Positions 35,745 to 46,461 are shown, counted from the stretch's first letter. The stretch: 64,000 bases of DNA from Aureibaculum algae (GCF_006065315.1 NZ_CP040749.1:5104959-5168958); one strand, 5' to 3'. Notes: generated from the sequence alone by a model not told the origin. Numbers and translations are program-made.

Positions 35745-38700
35745 ATGAAGTTCTTAAATCGTATTTTTAGCCTATTCTTATTATTGATAATTGTAATATC
35801 ATGTAAAAAAGAAAATCCCCAAGAAGATACTGATAACCTTTTTAAATTTAAAGATTATATTTATTACACTACTTCAGGTGTTGTCTCTGTTACTGAATCT
35901 TTACAAATAGGTTTGGCGAAAGAAGTGGAAGGTTGGGAGCCTGATACAGAAATTTCAGAAGATCTTATTACGATATCACCAGCTGTAAAAGGAAAATTAA
36001 AGGCATTAAATTCTAGAACATTTGTTTTTAACCCGGATGAAAATTTAAAACCAGATACCGAATATACAATAACGGTAAACCTTTCAAAAATGTACTTAAA
36101 CTTGCCATCAGAGTTTAAAGAATACACGTTTAAGTTTAAAACAATTAAACCAAATTTTGCTTTAAATACAAATAACTTACAATCATATAGTAAAGAATGG
36201 CAATACATTGAAGGTGTTTTACGCTCTGCTGATGTAATTCCATTAGAAATAGTAGAAAAATTAGTTAGTGTAACTCAAAATGGCAAACCATTGTCCGTAA
36301 AATGGTTGCCTGTATCACATAATTCTTCGGTATATCAATTTAAAATTGATAGCATACAACGATTAAAAGACGATTCAGAAATAGATATAAAATGGTCAGG
36401 TAAAGAAGTTGGAATTGATAATGTAGGTGAAGCAAAAAGAGTTATCCCTGGTATTAGCAATTTTTCAATCGTGAATGCAGATGTAATTCAATCACCTGAA
36501 CAACATTTAGCATTAAATTTTTCAGATCCAATTAAAAAGCAACAGAATTTTAAAGGTTTGGTTGCAATAGCAGGAGCTCAAAATTTAAAATATGTAGTTG
36601 ATGGAAATGTATTAAAAGTTTATCCAGGAACACGATTAAAGGGTAATGTACAAGTAGATGTTTTTTCTGGTATAACCAATGTATACGGTTTTAAATTCAA
36701 GAAAAAATTCTCGGAACAAATTGCTTTTGAAGAGCTAAAACCAGCGGTTAAATTAATGAGTAATGGTGTAATTCTGCCAGATTCAAAAAATTTGCAACTC
36801 AATTTTGAAGCCGTTAATTTAAAAGCGGTAGACATTAGAGTTATAAAAATTTTTGAGAACAATATTTTACAATTCTTACAAGAAGAAAATCTTAATGGTA
36901 TTAATAGTTACAGTATAAGACGTGTTGGTCGTCGTGTAGCTAAACAAACCATGACGTTAATAAAATCTGATATAGAAAATGACGGTAAATGGAAAACCTA
37001 TGCTGTAGACCTTTCTAAGATGATTAAAGCAGATCCTGGGGCGATTTATAGAATTGAATTAAGTTTTACCCAAGAGTATGCTTTAAATACTTGCGATGGA
37101 AGTCAATTGGTTACTAACGTTGAAACTGAAGATTACGATGCGTATTTTGAAGAGGATGATTATGATGATACCAACCTTGCCGAAGATGAATTAGAAGAAC
37201 GCGAAGAACAATATTGGGATAACTTGATTTACAATTATAAAAACCACAGATATTATAATTGGGAGGATAGAGAAAACCCATGTAAAGAGGCGTATTATTT
37301 TAATGAAAATAATATTGCTACGGCTAATGTAATGGCAACCAATTTAGGTGTTATTGCCAAAAAAGGAGTTGATAAATCGTATCATTTTGCCGTAACAGAT
37401 ATTTTAACAACCACTCCTATTTCTGGTGCAAAAATAGAATTGTTTAATTTCCAACAACAAGAAATAGGTACTGTAAATACGGATAGTCAAGGCTTTGCCT
37501 TATATAAATCAGAAAAAAATGCCCATTTTGCGGTGGTCTCACATTCTGGACAAAAAACTTATCTTAAACTAAATGATGGTTATTCACTATCGTTAAGTAA
37601 GTTTGATGTTTCGGGTAAGCAATTACAAAAAGGTTTAAAAGGTTATATTTATGGTGAGCGTGGTGTTTGGAGGCCTGGAGACAGTATTCATTTAACTTTT
37701 GTATTAAACGATGTTGCAAATCCGCTACCAAAAAACCATCCTGTTAAGTTAGAAATTACAGATCCTCATGGTAAATTAACGCATAAATTAATTGATTCTG
37801 ATGGAGAAAATGGCTTCCATAAGTTTACCGTCGTCACGGATGAAACGGCTGCTACAGGTAATTGGAATGCTAAAATAAGTGTAGGTGGAGCCAATTTCTA
37901 TAAAGCTTTAAAAGTAGAAACGGTAAAGCCAAATCGTTTAAAAATTGCCATTGATTTTGAAGATGAAATTTTAACCGCCAATAAACCTATTGACGGAAAA
38001 CTATCCGTTAAATGGCTTCATGGTGCAGATGCTAAAAATTTGAAAGCTGATGTAAAAGTCAAATTTACAAGTACCTCAACAGCTTTTGATAAGTATCCAA
38101 ATTATGTTTTCTCTGACCCAACTAGAAAATTTACTCCAGAAGAAGTAACCGTATTTGACGGAAACTTGGATGCTGAAGGAAATGCAAATTTGACAAAAAA
38201 ACTGAGTTTTAATAGTAAAGCTCCAGGTATGTTAAGGGCGTCATTTTTAACGAGAGCATTTGAAAACGGTGGCGACTTCTCCATTGACGTCATTTCAAAG
38301 AATTTTGCACCTTATGATGCTTTTGTGGGCTTACAATCTCCAGAAGCGAAGGCTTATGGTTCTTATTTTACGGATGAAGATGTTGAGTTTGATCTAGTGA
38401 CGGTTAATAACCAAGGGAATCCCATTGCTAAAAAAGGAGTTCAAGTAAAAGTATATAAAGTAGAATGGCGTTGGTGGTGGAATTCGTCTTATGACGACTT
38501 AGCATCGTATGTAGGTAGTCAATACCACAAACCAATTTTAACCAAAGTAATTAATACTTCTGCTAATGGCAAGGGCACTTTTAAAATTAATGTACCCGAT
38601 GAAGAGGGTGGAAGATACCTCATACGCGTATATGATCCAGAAAGTGGTCATGCAACAGGTAGAACGGCTTATTTTTATAAAGATTGGTGGAAAAGACCTG

Positions 38701-41321
38701 CTGGTAGCGATGCTTCTGGGGCTACAATGTTGGTGTTTTCATCTGATAAGACCGATTATAATGTAGGTGAAAAAGCAAAAATTACCTTCCCATCAGGAAC
38801 AGTAGGTAGGGCTTTAATCAGTATAGAAAATGGAACGGAAGTTATTGATCAAAAATGGATTAAAACCCAAAAAGGTGAAACAACAACTGAAATTGACATC
38901 ACAAAAGAAATGGCTCCTAATGTGTTTGTAAACATATCATTGTTACAGCCACATGCTTCAACAGCAAATGACTTGCCAATTCGGATGTATGGTGTAATTC
39001 CGTTGATGGTTAAAGATCCCAATACAATTTTAGAACCTCAAATTTCAATGCCAAAAGTATTGAAACCTGAAGAGAAATTTACAGTTAAAGTGAGTGAAAA
39101 ACAAGGTAAACCAATGACGTATACCTTAGCAGTCGTTGATGATGGTTTATTAGATTTAACACGATTTAACACCCCAAATGCTTGGGATGAATTTTATAGT
39201 AAGGAAGCACTAGGTGTAAAAACTTGGGATATTTTCGATTATGTAATTGGAGCTTATGGAGGAACAATTGCACAAATTTTCGCCATTGGTGGCGATGAAG
39301 ATGCAGGACCTAAAAAACCTAAAAAAGCGAATAGATTTAAGCCTGTAGTTACGTATTTAGGACCTTTTACATTAGATAAAGGAAAAACAGCATCACACGA
39401 AATACAAATGCCTAAATACATTGGTTCAGTTAGAACAATGGTTATTGCTGGTGACAATTCTAAAGAAGCTTATGGAAGTGCTAGTGAAACGACTCCTGTT
39501 CGTAAACCACTTATGGTATTATCTTCCTTACCAAGGAAGTTAAGTCCCGGTGAAAAAGTGACACTACCTGTTACTATTTTTGCAATGGAAGACAAAGTAA
39601 AAAGAGCGAATATAACTTTAAAGCTGAGTGATGGAATCACTATTGTTGGTGAACAAACGCAATCGGTATCTTTTGATAAACCAGATGAGAAAATGGTATA
39701 TTTTGAGTTAGATGTTAGTAAAGCTCAAGGAATTGGTACTATTGAAGTTTTAGCATCTGGAAATGGAGAGAAATCATCTTACAAAGTAGAAATTGATGTT
39801 GTAAATCCCAACCCGGTAAGTTCACGTTCAACGCAAGTAGTTTTAGAACCGAATGCATCTCAAAATATTGACTTTACTAGTTTTGGAGTACCAGGAACAA
39901 GCTTTGCTTACGTAGAGTTTTCTACCTTGCCTCCGATGGATTTTACAAGAAGGTTACAGTATTTAATTCGTTACCCACATGGTTGTGTAGAACAAACTAC
40001 GTCAAGCGGTTTCCCTCAATTGTATTTGACAGATATTTTGGACTTGACTTTTGATAAAAAACAAGAAATTGATAATAACATTAAAAAGACAGTAGAACGT
40101 TTGGGCAGATATCAAACTCCAAGTGGCGGATTGAGCTATTGGATGGGACAAAACAATGCCAATGATTGGGGTACAAGTTATGCGGGCCATTTTATGCTGG
40201 AAGCACAGAAAAAAGGGTATGTAATGCCTTTAACCTTTATGAACAATTGGTTAAAATATCAACAAGAAGCTGCTAGAAATTGGAGAGCAAACGCTAGACG
40301 TTACAATACGGATTTAGCACAAGCATATCGTTTATATACCTTAGCTTTAGCGGGTCATGCTGATTTAGGTTCAATGAACAGATTACGTGAATACAACCAA
40401 CTTTCTAACGATGCAAAATGGAGATTGGCAGCGGCGTATGCCTTGGCAGGACAAAAAGAAGTGGCTAAGAAAATAGCTCAAACAGCAAATATCCATTTTG
40501 AAACGAATACGTATGATTATTATACGTACGGTTCAACGAACAGAAATAGAGCTATGGCAATGGAAACCATGTTATTGACTGACAATCCAAAATCGAGAGA
40601 ATTGTCCGAATATTTAGCAAAAGAATTGTCAGCTGATCGATGGATGAGTACGCAAACAACAGCTTACAGTTTATTGGCGATGTCAAAAATGGTAGAAATT
40701 GGTGGAGGTAAAGATTTGAATGTAGCATTCAGTAACAATGGAACTAAAAGTGATGCTGTTAGTACTAAAAAATCTATTGCCCAACGAAAATTGAAGATTG
40801 TAGATGGTGCTAATAGTCTAAAAGTAACCAATAAAAAAGCGAATACGGTTTATGTTACCGTGTTGAATTCTGGAATTTTACCGTTGGGAGAAGAAATGGT
40901 AGAAAAGCGGAATTTAAGTGTGCAAGTAGTATATAAAGATACTGACGGAAGACGTATAGATGTTACAAAATTAGCTCAAGGAACCGATTTTACAGCTACA
41001 GTAACCGTGAGCAATTTAAAATACGAATATGTTGCTAATATCGCGTTAACGGAAATTTTCCCTTCTGGATGGGAAATTATAAATACTCGCTTCACTGATT
41101 ATGGTAATTCTACCACAAGTCAGGCTAATTTCACAGATATTAGAGATGATAGAGTCAATTTCTATTTTGATTTAGAAAGACAAAAAACGAAAACATTTAC
41201 TGTGCAATTGAACGCTTCTTATTTAGGTAAATATTACTTGCCAGGTATACAAGCAGAAGCCATGTACGACAATGATTATTTTGTGCGAGACAAAGGACAG
41301 TGGATTCAGGTAATTAAATAA
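35745..41321 (+). CDS. Bacterial alpha-2-macroglobulin lipoprotein
   Basis: 1,858 residues, full length for the large bacterial class. The lipobox IVISC (Cys20) anchors it. MG-like beta domains fill most of the chain (Ig-like start DTEYTITVNL, then YGERGVWRPGDSIHLTFVLN at about 640), with the A2M bait and core region and then the thioester motif HGCVEQTTS (Cys1414, Gln1417). The thioester-containing helical domain follows (about 1415-1650). It is thought to trap proteases that breach the outer membrane. The pbpC gene follows 80 bp later with a terminator-like hairpin between; pairing with PBP1C is a conserved arrangement for repairing damaged wall. Confidence 0.96.
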   Translation: MKFLNRIFSLFLLLIIVISCKKENPQEDTDNLFKFKDYIYYTTSGVVSVTESLQIGLAKEVEGWEPDTEISEDLITISPAVKGKLKALNSRTFVFNPDENLKPDTEYTITVNLSKMYLNLPSEFKEYTFKFKTIKPNFALNTNNLQSYSKEWQYIEGVLRSADVIPLEIVEKLVSVTQNGKPLSVKWLPVSHNSSVYQFKIDSIQRLKDDSEIDIKWSGKEVGIDNVGEAKRVIPGISNFSIVNADVIQSPEQHLALNFSDPIKKQQNFKGLVAIAGAQNLKYVVDGNVLKVYPGTRLKGNVQVDVFSGITNVYGFKFKKKFSEQIAFEELKPAVKLMSNGVILPDSKNLQLNFEAVNLKAVDIRVIKIFENNILQFLQEENLNGINSYSIRRVGRRVAKQTMTLIKSDIENDGKWKTYAVDLSKMIKADPGAIYRIELSFTQEYALNTCDGSQLVTNVETEDYDAYFEEDDYDDTNLAEDELEEREEQYWDNLIYNYKNHRYYNWEDRENPCKEAYYFNENNIATANVMATNLGVIAKKGVDKSYHFAVTDILTTTPISGAKIELFNFQQQEIGTVNTDSQGFALYKSEKNAHFAVVSHSGQKTYLKLNDGYSLSLSKFDVSGKQLQKGLKGYIYGERGVWRPGDSIHLTFVLNDVANPLPKNHPVKLEITDPHGKLTHKLIDSDGENGFHKFTVVTDETAATGNWNAKISVGGANFYKALKVETVKPNRLKIAIDFEDEILTANKPIDGKLSVKWLHGADAKNLKADVKVKFTSTSTAFDKYPNYVFSDPTRKFTPEEVTVFDGNLDAEGNANLTKKLSFNSKAPGMLRASFLTRAFENGGDFSIDVISKNFAPYDAFVGLQSPEAKAYGSYFTDEDVEFDLVTVNNQGNPIAKKGVQVKVYKVEWRWWWNSSYDDLASYVGSQYHKPILTKVINTSANGKGTFKINVPDEEGGRYLIRVYDPESGHATGRTAYFYKDWWKRPAGSDASGATMLVFSSDKTDYNVGEKAKITFPSGTVGRALISIENGTEVIDQKWIKTQKGETTTEIDITKEMAPNVFVNISLLQPHASTANDLPIRMYGVIPLMVKDPNTILEPQISMPKVLKPEEKFTVKVSEKQGKPMTYTLAVVDDGLLDLTRFNTPNAWDEFYSKEALGVKTWDIFDYVIGAYGGTIAQIFAIGGDEDAGPKKPKKANRFKPVVTYLGPFTLDKGKTASHEIQMPKYIGSVRTMVIAGDNSKEAYGSASETTPVRKPLMVLSSLPRKLSPGEKVTLPVTIFAMEDKVKRANITLKLSDGITIVGEQTQSVSFDKPDEKMVYFELDVSKAQGIGTIEVLASGNGEKSSYKVEIDVVNPNPVSSRSTQVVLEPNASQNIDFTSFGVPGTSFAYVEFSTLPPMDFTRRLQYLIRYPHGCVEQTTSSGFPQLYLTDILDLTFDKKQEIDNNIKKTVERLGRYQTPSGGLSYWMGQNNANDWGTSYAGHFMLEAQKKGYVMPLTFMNNWLKYQQEAARNWRANARRYNTDLAQAYRLYTLALAGHADLGSMNRLREYNQLSNDAKWRLAAAYALAGQKEVAKKIAQTANIHFETNTYDYYTYGSTNRNRAMAMETMLLTDNPKSRELSEYLAKELSADRWMSTQTTAYSLLAMSKMVEIGGGKDLNVAFSNNGTKSDAVSTKKSIAQRKLKIVDGANSLKVTNKKANTVYVTVLNSGILPLGEEMVEKRNLSVQVVYKDTDGRRIDVTKLAQGTDFTATVTVSNLKYEYVANIALTEIFPSGWEIINTRFTDYGNSTTSQANFTDIRDDRVNFYFDLERQKTKTFTVQLNASYLGKYYLPGIQAEAMYDNDYFVRDKGQWIQVIK

Positions 41322-41346
41322 TTGCCTTACTTTTACCTAATAATAT

Positions 41347-41380
41347 AACCTACAAGGTCTTTTGGCTTTGTAGGTTTTGT
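41347..41380 (+). terminator. Hairpin between the alpha-2-macroglobulin gene and pbpC
   Basis: AACCTACAA (41347-41355) and TTGTAGGTT (41368-41376) pair around a 12-nt loop, followed by a short T-rich stretch (TTTGTTT). It could be a partial terminator that lowers pbpC expression relative to the upstream gene. Confidence 0.65.
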
Positions 41381-41401
41381 TTCTGCAATTGAAAATGCAC
41401 A

Positions 41402-43753
41402 ATGAACAAAATAATTTCCTTAATTAAAACCCATAAAATCAAGAGTGTTATTATTGTAACACTTTTAATTTGGTATTATTTTTCATTACCAAACGAACTA
41501 TTTTCGGAGCCTACATCTACAGTTATTGAAAGTAAAGACGGACAATTATTAGGAGCTCAAATTGCAACGGATGGGCAATGGCGTTTTCCAAATTCAGATA
41601 GTATTCCCATAAAATTTTCAGCTTCGATTGTTGCTTTTGAAGATGCTTATTTTTATAAACATCCTGGGTTTAATCCTGTTTCTATTGCAAAAGCTTTTTG
41701 GCAAAATATAAAATCAGGAAGTGTAAAGCGTGGTGGTAGTACCTTAACACAACAAGTAATTCGTTTATCACGAAAAGGTCAACGTAGAACGTATTTTGAA
41801 AAGTTAATTGAGATTATTCTTGCAACGCGATTGGAGTTTCGCCGTAGTAAAGATGATATTCTAGAATTGTATGCCGCAAATGCTCCTTTTGGAGGAAATG
41901 TAGTGGGTTTAGATGTTGCTGCTTGGCGTTATTTTGGCAGAAACCCAAATGATTTATCTTGGGCGGAAAGTGCAACACTAGCTGTGTTGCCAAATGCACC
42001 AAGTTTAATTTATCCAGGTAAAAATCAACAACGATTATTAGAAAAGCGGAATAGGTTATTAAAAAAAATATTTGATGATGGCACGATCGATGAATTGACA
42101 TATGAATTGGCTATTCAAGAAACACTACCTCAAAAACCGTTTCCTTTACCACAAATTGCTCCACATTTGTTGCAAGCTGCACATAGTGAGCATAATGGTA
42201 AACGAGTTAAAACATCCGTAGATAAAGCCTTACAGCAACGTGTAAATACTATTGTTAAGAACAATTACAATACACTACAACAAAATCAAATTTATAATAT
42301 AGGTGTATTAGTATTAAATGTTAAAACGAGACAAGTAATGGCTTATGTGGGTAATGCTCCCACAGATAATGAACATCAAAAAGATGTAGATGTTGTTGAT
42401 AAACCGAGAAGTACAGGTAGTATTTTAAAGCCATTTTTATACGCTGCAATGCTTGATGCTGGAGAAATTTTGCCAAACACCTTGGTGGCAGATGTTCCCA
42501 CGCAAATAGCGAGCTATAACCCCAAAAATTTTAATTTAGAATACGATGGTGCCGTACCTGCGAGTAGAGCCTTGTCAAGGTCTTTAAATGTACCTGCAGT
42601 TAGAATGTTACAGCAGTTCGGCTTGGACAGGTTTCATCATTACGTACAAAAATTAGGCTTAACAGATATTAAATACAATGCCAATCATTATGGACTTTCA
42701 CTAATTTTGGGTGGTGCTGAAAGTAATTTATGGGATTTATGTAAAAGTTATGCTGGCATGTCATCAACCATTAATCATTACGAAGAAACCAGTGGTAAGT
42801 ATTACACCAATGAGTTTGTAAACCCTACTTTTCTCTCAGATACAGAAGTCGATTTTGGAAAATTATCTACCGAAAAAACGATATTTGATGCAGGGTCTAT
42901 TTATATGACTTATGAATCATTAAAGGAAGTAAACAGACCTCAAGGAGAAGAAAACTGGGAATTTTTTGATTCCTCAAAAGAAATTGCTTGGAAAACAGGC
43001 ACTAGTTTCGGATTTAGAGATGCATGGGCAATAGGATCAACCAAAGATTATGTTGTTGGCGTATGGGTGGGCAATGCTGATGGTGAAGGGAGACCAGGAT
43101 TAGTTGGCGTTTCAACTGCGGCTCCAATTTTGTTTGACGTTTTTGATATTTTACCTAGAAGTAAATGGTTTACCAAGCCATTTGATGAGTTAGAAAAAAT
43201 TCCTGTGTGTGCTCAAAGTGGGTATAGGGCTTCTGAAATTTGTGTGCAAAAAGATTCTGTTTTTGTACAACGAGCTGGATTAAAAACCAAGGCTTGTCCC
43301 TATCATGTATGGGTACATTTAGACGAAAGTGAACAACATCAGGTAAACTCCTCTTGTTACCCTATTAATAAAATGAAACATACCTCTTGGTTTGTTTTGC
43401 CCCCTTTAGAGGCGTTTTATTACCAGCGTAAAAACCCTTCTTATAAGAACCTACCTTCATTTTTACCAGGTTGTTTATCAAGTAATAAGGCGGTAATGGA
43501 CTTTATTTACCCCAAGGAATCTGTGAAAGTATTTTTACCAAAAGATTTTGACGAAAATACCAATCAGTTGGTTTTTAGGCTTGCTCATAATATACCAGAT
43601 ATAAAAGTATTCTGGTATTTAGACGCCAATTATGTGGGCACAACCCAAACTTTTCATGAATTGGCATTGCGTCCAAAATCAGGGAAACATATTGTTACTG
43701 TTGTTGATGAATTGGGCAACGAAATTAAGCGAGTAATTGAAATTACAGATTAA
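41402..43753 (+). CDS. pbpC: Penicillin-binding protein 1C
   Basis: 783 residues. N-terminal membrane helix (about 15-30). Glycosyltransferase 51 domain with AFEDAYFYKHPG (Glu80) and RGGSTLTQQVIRL. The transpeptidase domain has the SxxK serine at 340 (SILK), SLN at 394-396 and KTG at 531-533. A C-terminal BiPBP_C domain (about 690-783) includes VFWYLDANYVGTT. It is a bifunctional murein synthase of the PBP1C class in the periplasm, next to the alpha-2-macroglobulin gene as in other bacteria. Confidence 0.97.
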   Translation: MNKIISLIKTHKIKSVIIVTLLIWYYFSLPNELFSEPTSTVIESKDGQLLGAQIATDGQWRFPNSDSIPIKFSASIVAFEDAYFYKHPGFNPVSIAKAFWQNIKSGSVKRGGSTLTQQVIRLSRKGQRRTYFEKLIEIILATRLEFRRSKDDILELYAANAPFGGNVVGLDVAAWRYFGRNPNDLSWAESATLAVLPNAPSLIYPGKNQQRLLEKRNRLLKKIFDDGTIDELTYELAIQETLPQKPFPLPQIAPHLLQAAHSEHNGKRVKTSVDKALQQRVNTIVKNNYNTLQQNQIYNIGVLVLNVKTRQVMAYVGNAPTDNEHQKDVDVVDKPRSTGSILKPFLYAAMLDAGEILPNTLVADVPTQIASYNPKNFNLEYDGAVPASRALSRSLNVPAVRMLQQFGLDRFHHYVQKLGLTDIKYNANHYGLSLILGGAESNLWDLCKSYAGMSSTINHYEETSGKYYTNEFVNPTFLSDTEVDFGKLSTEKTIFDAGSIYMTYESLKEVNRPQGEENWEFFDSSKEIAWKTGTSFGFRDAWAIGSTKDYVVGVWVGNADGEGRPGLVGVSTAAPILFDVFDILPRSKWFTKPFDELEKIPVCAQSGYRASEICVQKDSVFVQRAGLKTKACPYHVWVHLDESEQHQVNSSCYPINKMKHTSWFVLPPLEAFYYQRKNPSYKNLPSFLPGCLSSNKAVMDFIYPKESVKVFLPKDFDENTNQLVFRLAHNIPDIKVFWYLDANYVGTTQTFHELALRPKSGKHIVTVVDELGNEIKRVIEITD

Positions 43754-43820
43754 CTTTTATGTAAAATACTGAAAATGTAGTATCTTGCCATTAAATAACT
43801 CTAATTGCAACCCCTAACCC

Positions 43821-44552
43821 ATGTTAAAGACAGTAATTGTTGATGACGAAATCAATGCACTCGAAGCTTTAGAATGGAAATTAAATCGTTATATTGATGA
43901 CATAGAAATTATCAAATGTAATGACCCTAAAGAAGCCATAAATACAATTGATAGAGAGAAACCAGATTTGGTTTTTTTAGATATTGAAATGCCAGAAATG
44001 GATGGATTTACTCTATTACAACAATTATCCTACACCAATTTTGATCTCATATTTACTACCGCACATGATGAGTTTGCTTTAAAAGCAATAAAAGTTTCTG
44101 CTATTGATTATTTGCTAAAGCCTGTAGATAAAGATGAATTGATTACCTCAGTTCAAAAAGTAAGAGTGTCTAGAAAAGAAAATGTAATTGAAGATAAATT
44201 ACAATCTTTGTTTTCAAATTTGAAAAGGAAAAATGATAAGATTAGTATTGCAGCTGATGGTAAAATTTCATTGTTTGACAGAGATGACATTGTAATGTTA
44301 AAAGCAGATAAAAGCTACACTACTGTTCATTTAAGTGATAAAAGAACATTATTAGTGACTAAAACGCTGAAAGAAGTTGAAAAGAAATTTAATTATCCTG
44401 AGTTTTTTCGAGTTCACGCGTCCTATTTGGTTAATATGAATCATGTAAAAGAATTTTCTAAAAAAGATGGAGATGTCTTAACGTTGATTAATAATTTAGA
44501 AGCTTCTGTTAGTAGAAACAAAAAAAATGAATTGTTGGAAAGGTTTTTCTAA
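43821..44552 (+). CDS. LytTR-family response regulator
   Basis: 243 residues. Receiver domain with VDDE acidic patch, phospho-acceptor Asp54 (VFLDIEMPEMDGF) and IDYLLKPVDKDEL. A LytTR DNA-binding domain (about 140-243: LFDRDDIVMLKADKSYTTVH, then FFRVHASYLVNMNHVKEF) completes it. It is encoded 40 bp before the LytS-type kinase, so they form a two-component pair. LytTR regulators bind direct repeats to activate transcription. The adjacent wall genes are plausible targets (inference). Confidence 0.95.
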   Translation: MLKTVIVDDEINALEALEWKLNRYIDDIEIIKCNDPKEAINTIDREKPDLVFLDIEMPEMDGFTLLQQLSYTNFDLIFTTAHDEFALKAIKVSAIDYLLKPVDKDELITSVQKVRVSRKENVIEDKLQSLFSNLKRKNDKISIAADGKISLFDRDDIVMLKADKSYTTVHLSDKRTLLVTKTLKEVEKKFNYPEFFRVHASYLVNMNHVKEFSKKDGDVLTLINNLEASVSRNKKNELLERFF

Positions 44553-44592
44553 TCATTTAATTTTCCCATTAGATTTATAAAAACGCCCCTTT

Positions 44593-45921
44593 ATGCTATT
44601 TGAATTAAGTTCTGAATTATACGCATGGATAAGAGGAGGTTTGTTGTTTGCCGCATTATATAGCTTTATATTCTTCATTCTAAATAAAAGAAAACAATAC
44701 CTTTATTACAGTTTATTTTTACTTTGTTTTTTCCTATACTATCTTAAAAATATTAGCAATGGTAGGTTCGATTTAATTTATGAGTATATAAATTACCCCT
44801 TATTACTTTTAGGATTGGCTTCTTATATTGCCTTTGGTAGAGATGTTTTAGAAACAAAAAAGAAAATCCCAGAATGGGATCGGATGATTGTTTTGGCCAT
44901 GCGTTTTACTTTTATAATAGCATTCGTTTTTATTGGAATTCAATTCTTTTTTGGTCATAACTATCAAGAAAGGGCATTCATATTTTTAATGCCTATAATT
45001 GCTGTATTTTCTGTACTTACCTATTTTGTTTTAACTAAAATAGAGGGTAAGCATGTTACCTATTTTATTATTGGGTCCGTATCTTATTTGACGTTGGCAA
45101 TTGCGGCATATTTATTAAAAATGGCATTTGATAATGAACATTTTATGGGTATGCAGCCCAAATTATTAATGTATTTTGGTGCATTAATAGAAATGTTAAT
45201 GACAGCCTTGTTAATTGGTAATAAGTTAAAAACATATGAAAAAAATAAAATAAAAATTGAAAAGGAACTGATCATAAAAACAAAGGAAATGAATGATCTA
45301 AAAATGACCGTTTTGCAAACTCAAATGGATCCTCATTTTTTGTACAATTCATTAAATTCTATTAATAACTTTGTATTACAACATGATAAAGAAAAAGCAT
45401 CAGATTATATTACAAAATTTTCTAGGTTAATACGCGAAGTACTCAAAAATTCTACCAGTTTAACAATACCATTAGAAGATGATTTAGGCATTTTAGGTTT
45501 ATATATAAAGCTAGAACAAATGCGGATGATTGGTGGCTTTGACTATGTTGTAACTATAGATGAAGGTATCAATTTAAGAGATATTCAAGTACCACCGTTA
45601 TTTATGCAACCTTATATTGAAAACGCTATTTGGCATGGGTTTAATACAAAAAAGGACTATAAAAGAATAAGCCTTTCTATTTACGATGAAGAAGACAATA
45701 TACGGTGTGAAATAATAGACAATGGTGTAGGCATAAAAGAATCACAAGCTAAACGTGCAAAATATAAATCGGATAGAAAACCTTTTGGATTAAAAGCTTC
45801 AGAAGATAGAATAAAGCTCTTACATGAAAATCAAAAGGTATATGTAATTATTGAAGATATTTCTGATCATAATAATACGGGTACAAAAGTTACAATCAAA
45901 TTTCCCAAAAAGATACTTTAA
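44593..45921 (+). CDS. LytS-like sensor histidine kinase
   Basis: 442 residues. Six or seven membrane helices make up the first 210 residues with no large periplasmic loop, similar to 7TM-type sensors. A short coiled coil (about 210-235) follows. The His_kinase domain begins at QTQMDPHFLYNSLNSINNF, where His248 is the phospho-site. The HATPase region has the N box PYIENAIWHGF and the G boxes DNGVGI and GLKASEDRIKLL. It pairs with the upstream LytTR regulator. Confidence 0.95.
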   Translation: MLFELSSELYAWIRGGLLFAALYSFIFFILNKRKQYLYYSLFLLCFFLYYLKNISNGRFDLIYEYINYPLLLLGLASYIAFGRDVLETKKKIPEWDRMIVLAMRFTFIIAFVFIGIQFFFGHNYQERAFIFLMPIIAVFSVLTYFVLTKIEGKHVTYFIIGSVSYLTLAIAAYLLKMAFDNEHFMGMQPKLLMYFGALIEMLMTALLIGNKLKTYEKNKIKIEKELIIKTKEMNDLKMTVLQTQMDPHFLYNSLNSINNFVLQHDKEKASDYITKFSRLIREVLKNSTSLTIPLEDDLGILGLYIKLEQMRMIGGFDYVVTIDEGINLRDIQVPPLFMQPYIENAIWHGFNTKKDYKRISLSIYDEEDNIRCEIIDNGVGIKESQAKRAKYKSDRKPFGLKASEDRIKLLHENQKVYVIIEDISDHNNTGTKVTIKFPKKIL

Positions 45922-46071
45922 CAGGCTTTATTCAATTCAAACTAACGCTTTCAGGTATATTTTTGTCCTAATTTTGCAATCTTTATTTACCATTTACTGC
46001 TAAAATCTTACCGTTTATTAATCTTTTCAGTTCATTCATTGAATTTAATTCATGCAAACAAAAACATAGCG

Positions 46072-46079
46072 TAAATTTG
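46072..46079 (+). promoter_or_regulatory. Candidate -7 promoter element for the 82-residue ORF
   Basis: TAAATTTG fits TAnnTTTG, 30 bp before the ATG at 46109. No TTG at proper spacing. Confidence 0.35.
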
Positions 46080-46108
46080 AGATATAAATATTATTACGTG
46101 GAAACCCA

Positions 46109-46357
46109 ATGTCTATAACATCATTCTCTAAACCATCAGATGCTGAAGTATTAAGCAATGTAGACACTAAAGGAAAAGTATTAGGTTTTGTAGATGAAGG
46201 TATGGTATTGCAAAATGCAGATGAGACGCGATACGTTAGGATGGTTAAAATAAAATTGGACGCAGAAGAAGTAGTACAAAACATTGTGTATATAAAAACG
46301 GGAACTGATTGGGTTTTTAAAAAAACAGAAACCATTGCCGTAATTTCACATCCATAA
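46109..46357 (+). CDS. Small hypothetical protein (82 aa)
   Basis: 82 residues, no signal peptide or membrane helix, mainly predicted beta strands (GKVLGFVDEGMVLQNAD, then YVRMVKIKLDAEEVV). I do not recognise a family. It is flanked by a promoter-like -7 element at 46072 and its own rho-independent terminator at 46424, which supports a real single-gene transcript. The A-rich sequence before the ATG has no Shine-Dalgarno site, as usual in this genome. Confidence 0.6.
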   Translation: MSITSFSKPSDAEVLSNVDTKGKVLGFVDEGMVLQNADETRYVRMVKIKLDAEEVVQNIVYIKTGTDWVFKKTETIAVISHP

Positions 46358-46423
46358 AAAACAAAGTGACTGATTCGTATAAGGGAAAATTACTATGAAA
46401 AGGAATGATTTAGAGTTATTCCA

Positions 46424-46461
46424 AAAAAACCTCAAAATGCTATTAATTTGAGGTTTTTTTA
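46424..46461 (+). terminator. Rho-independent terminator after the 82-residue ORF
   Basis: AACCTCAAA and TTTGAGGTT pair around a loop of about 10 nt, preceded by an A-run and followed by seven T residues. Confidence 0.88.
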
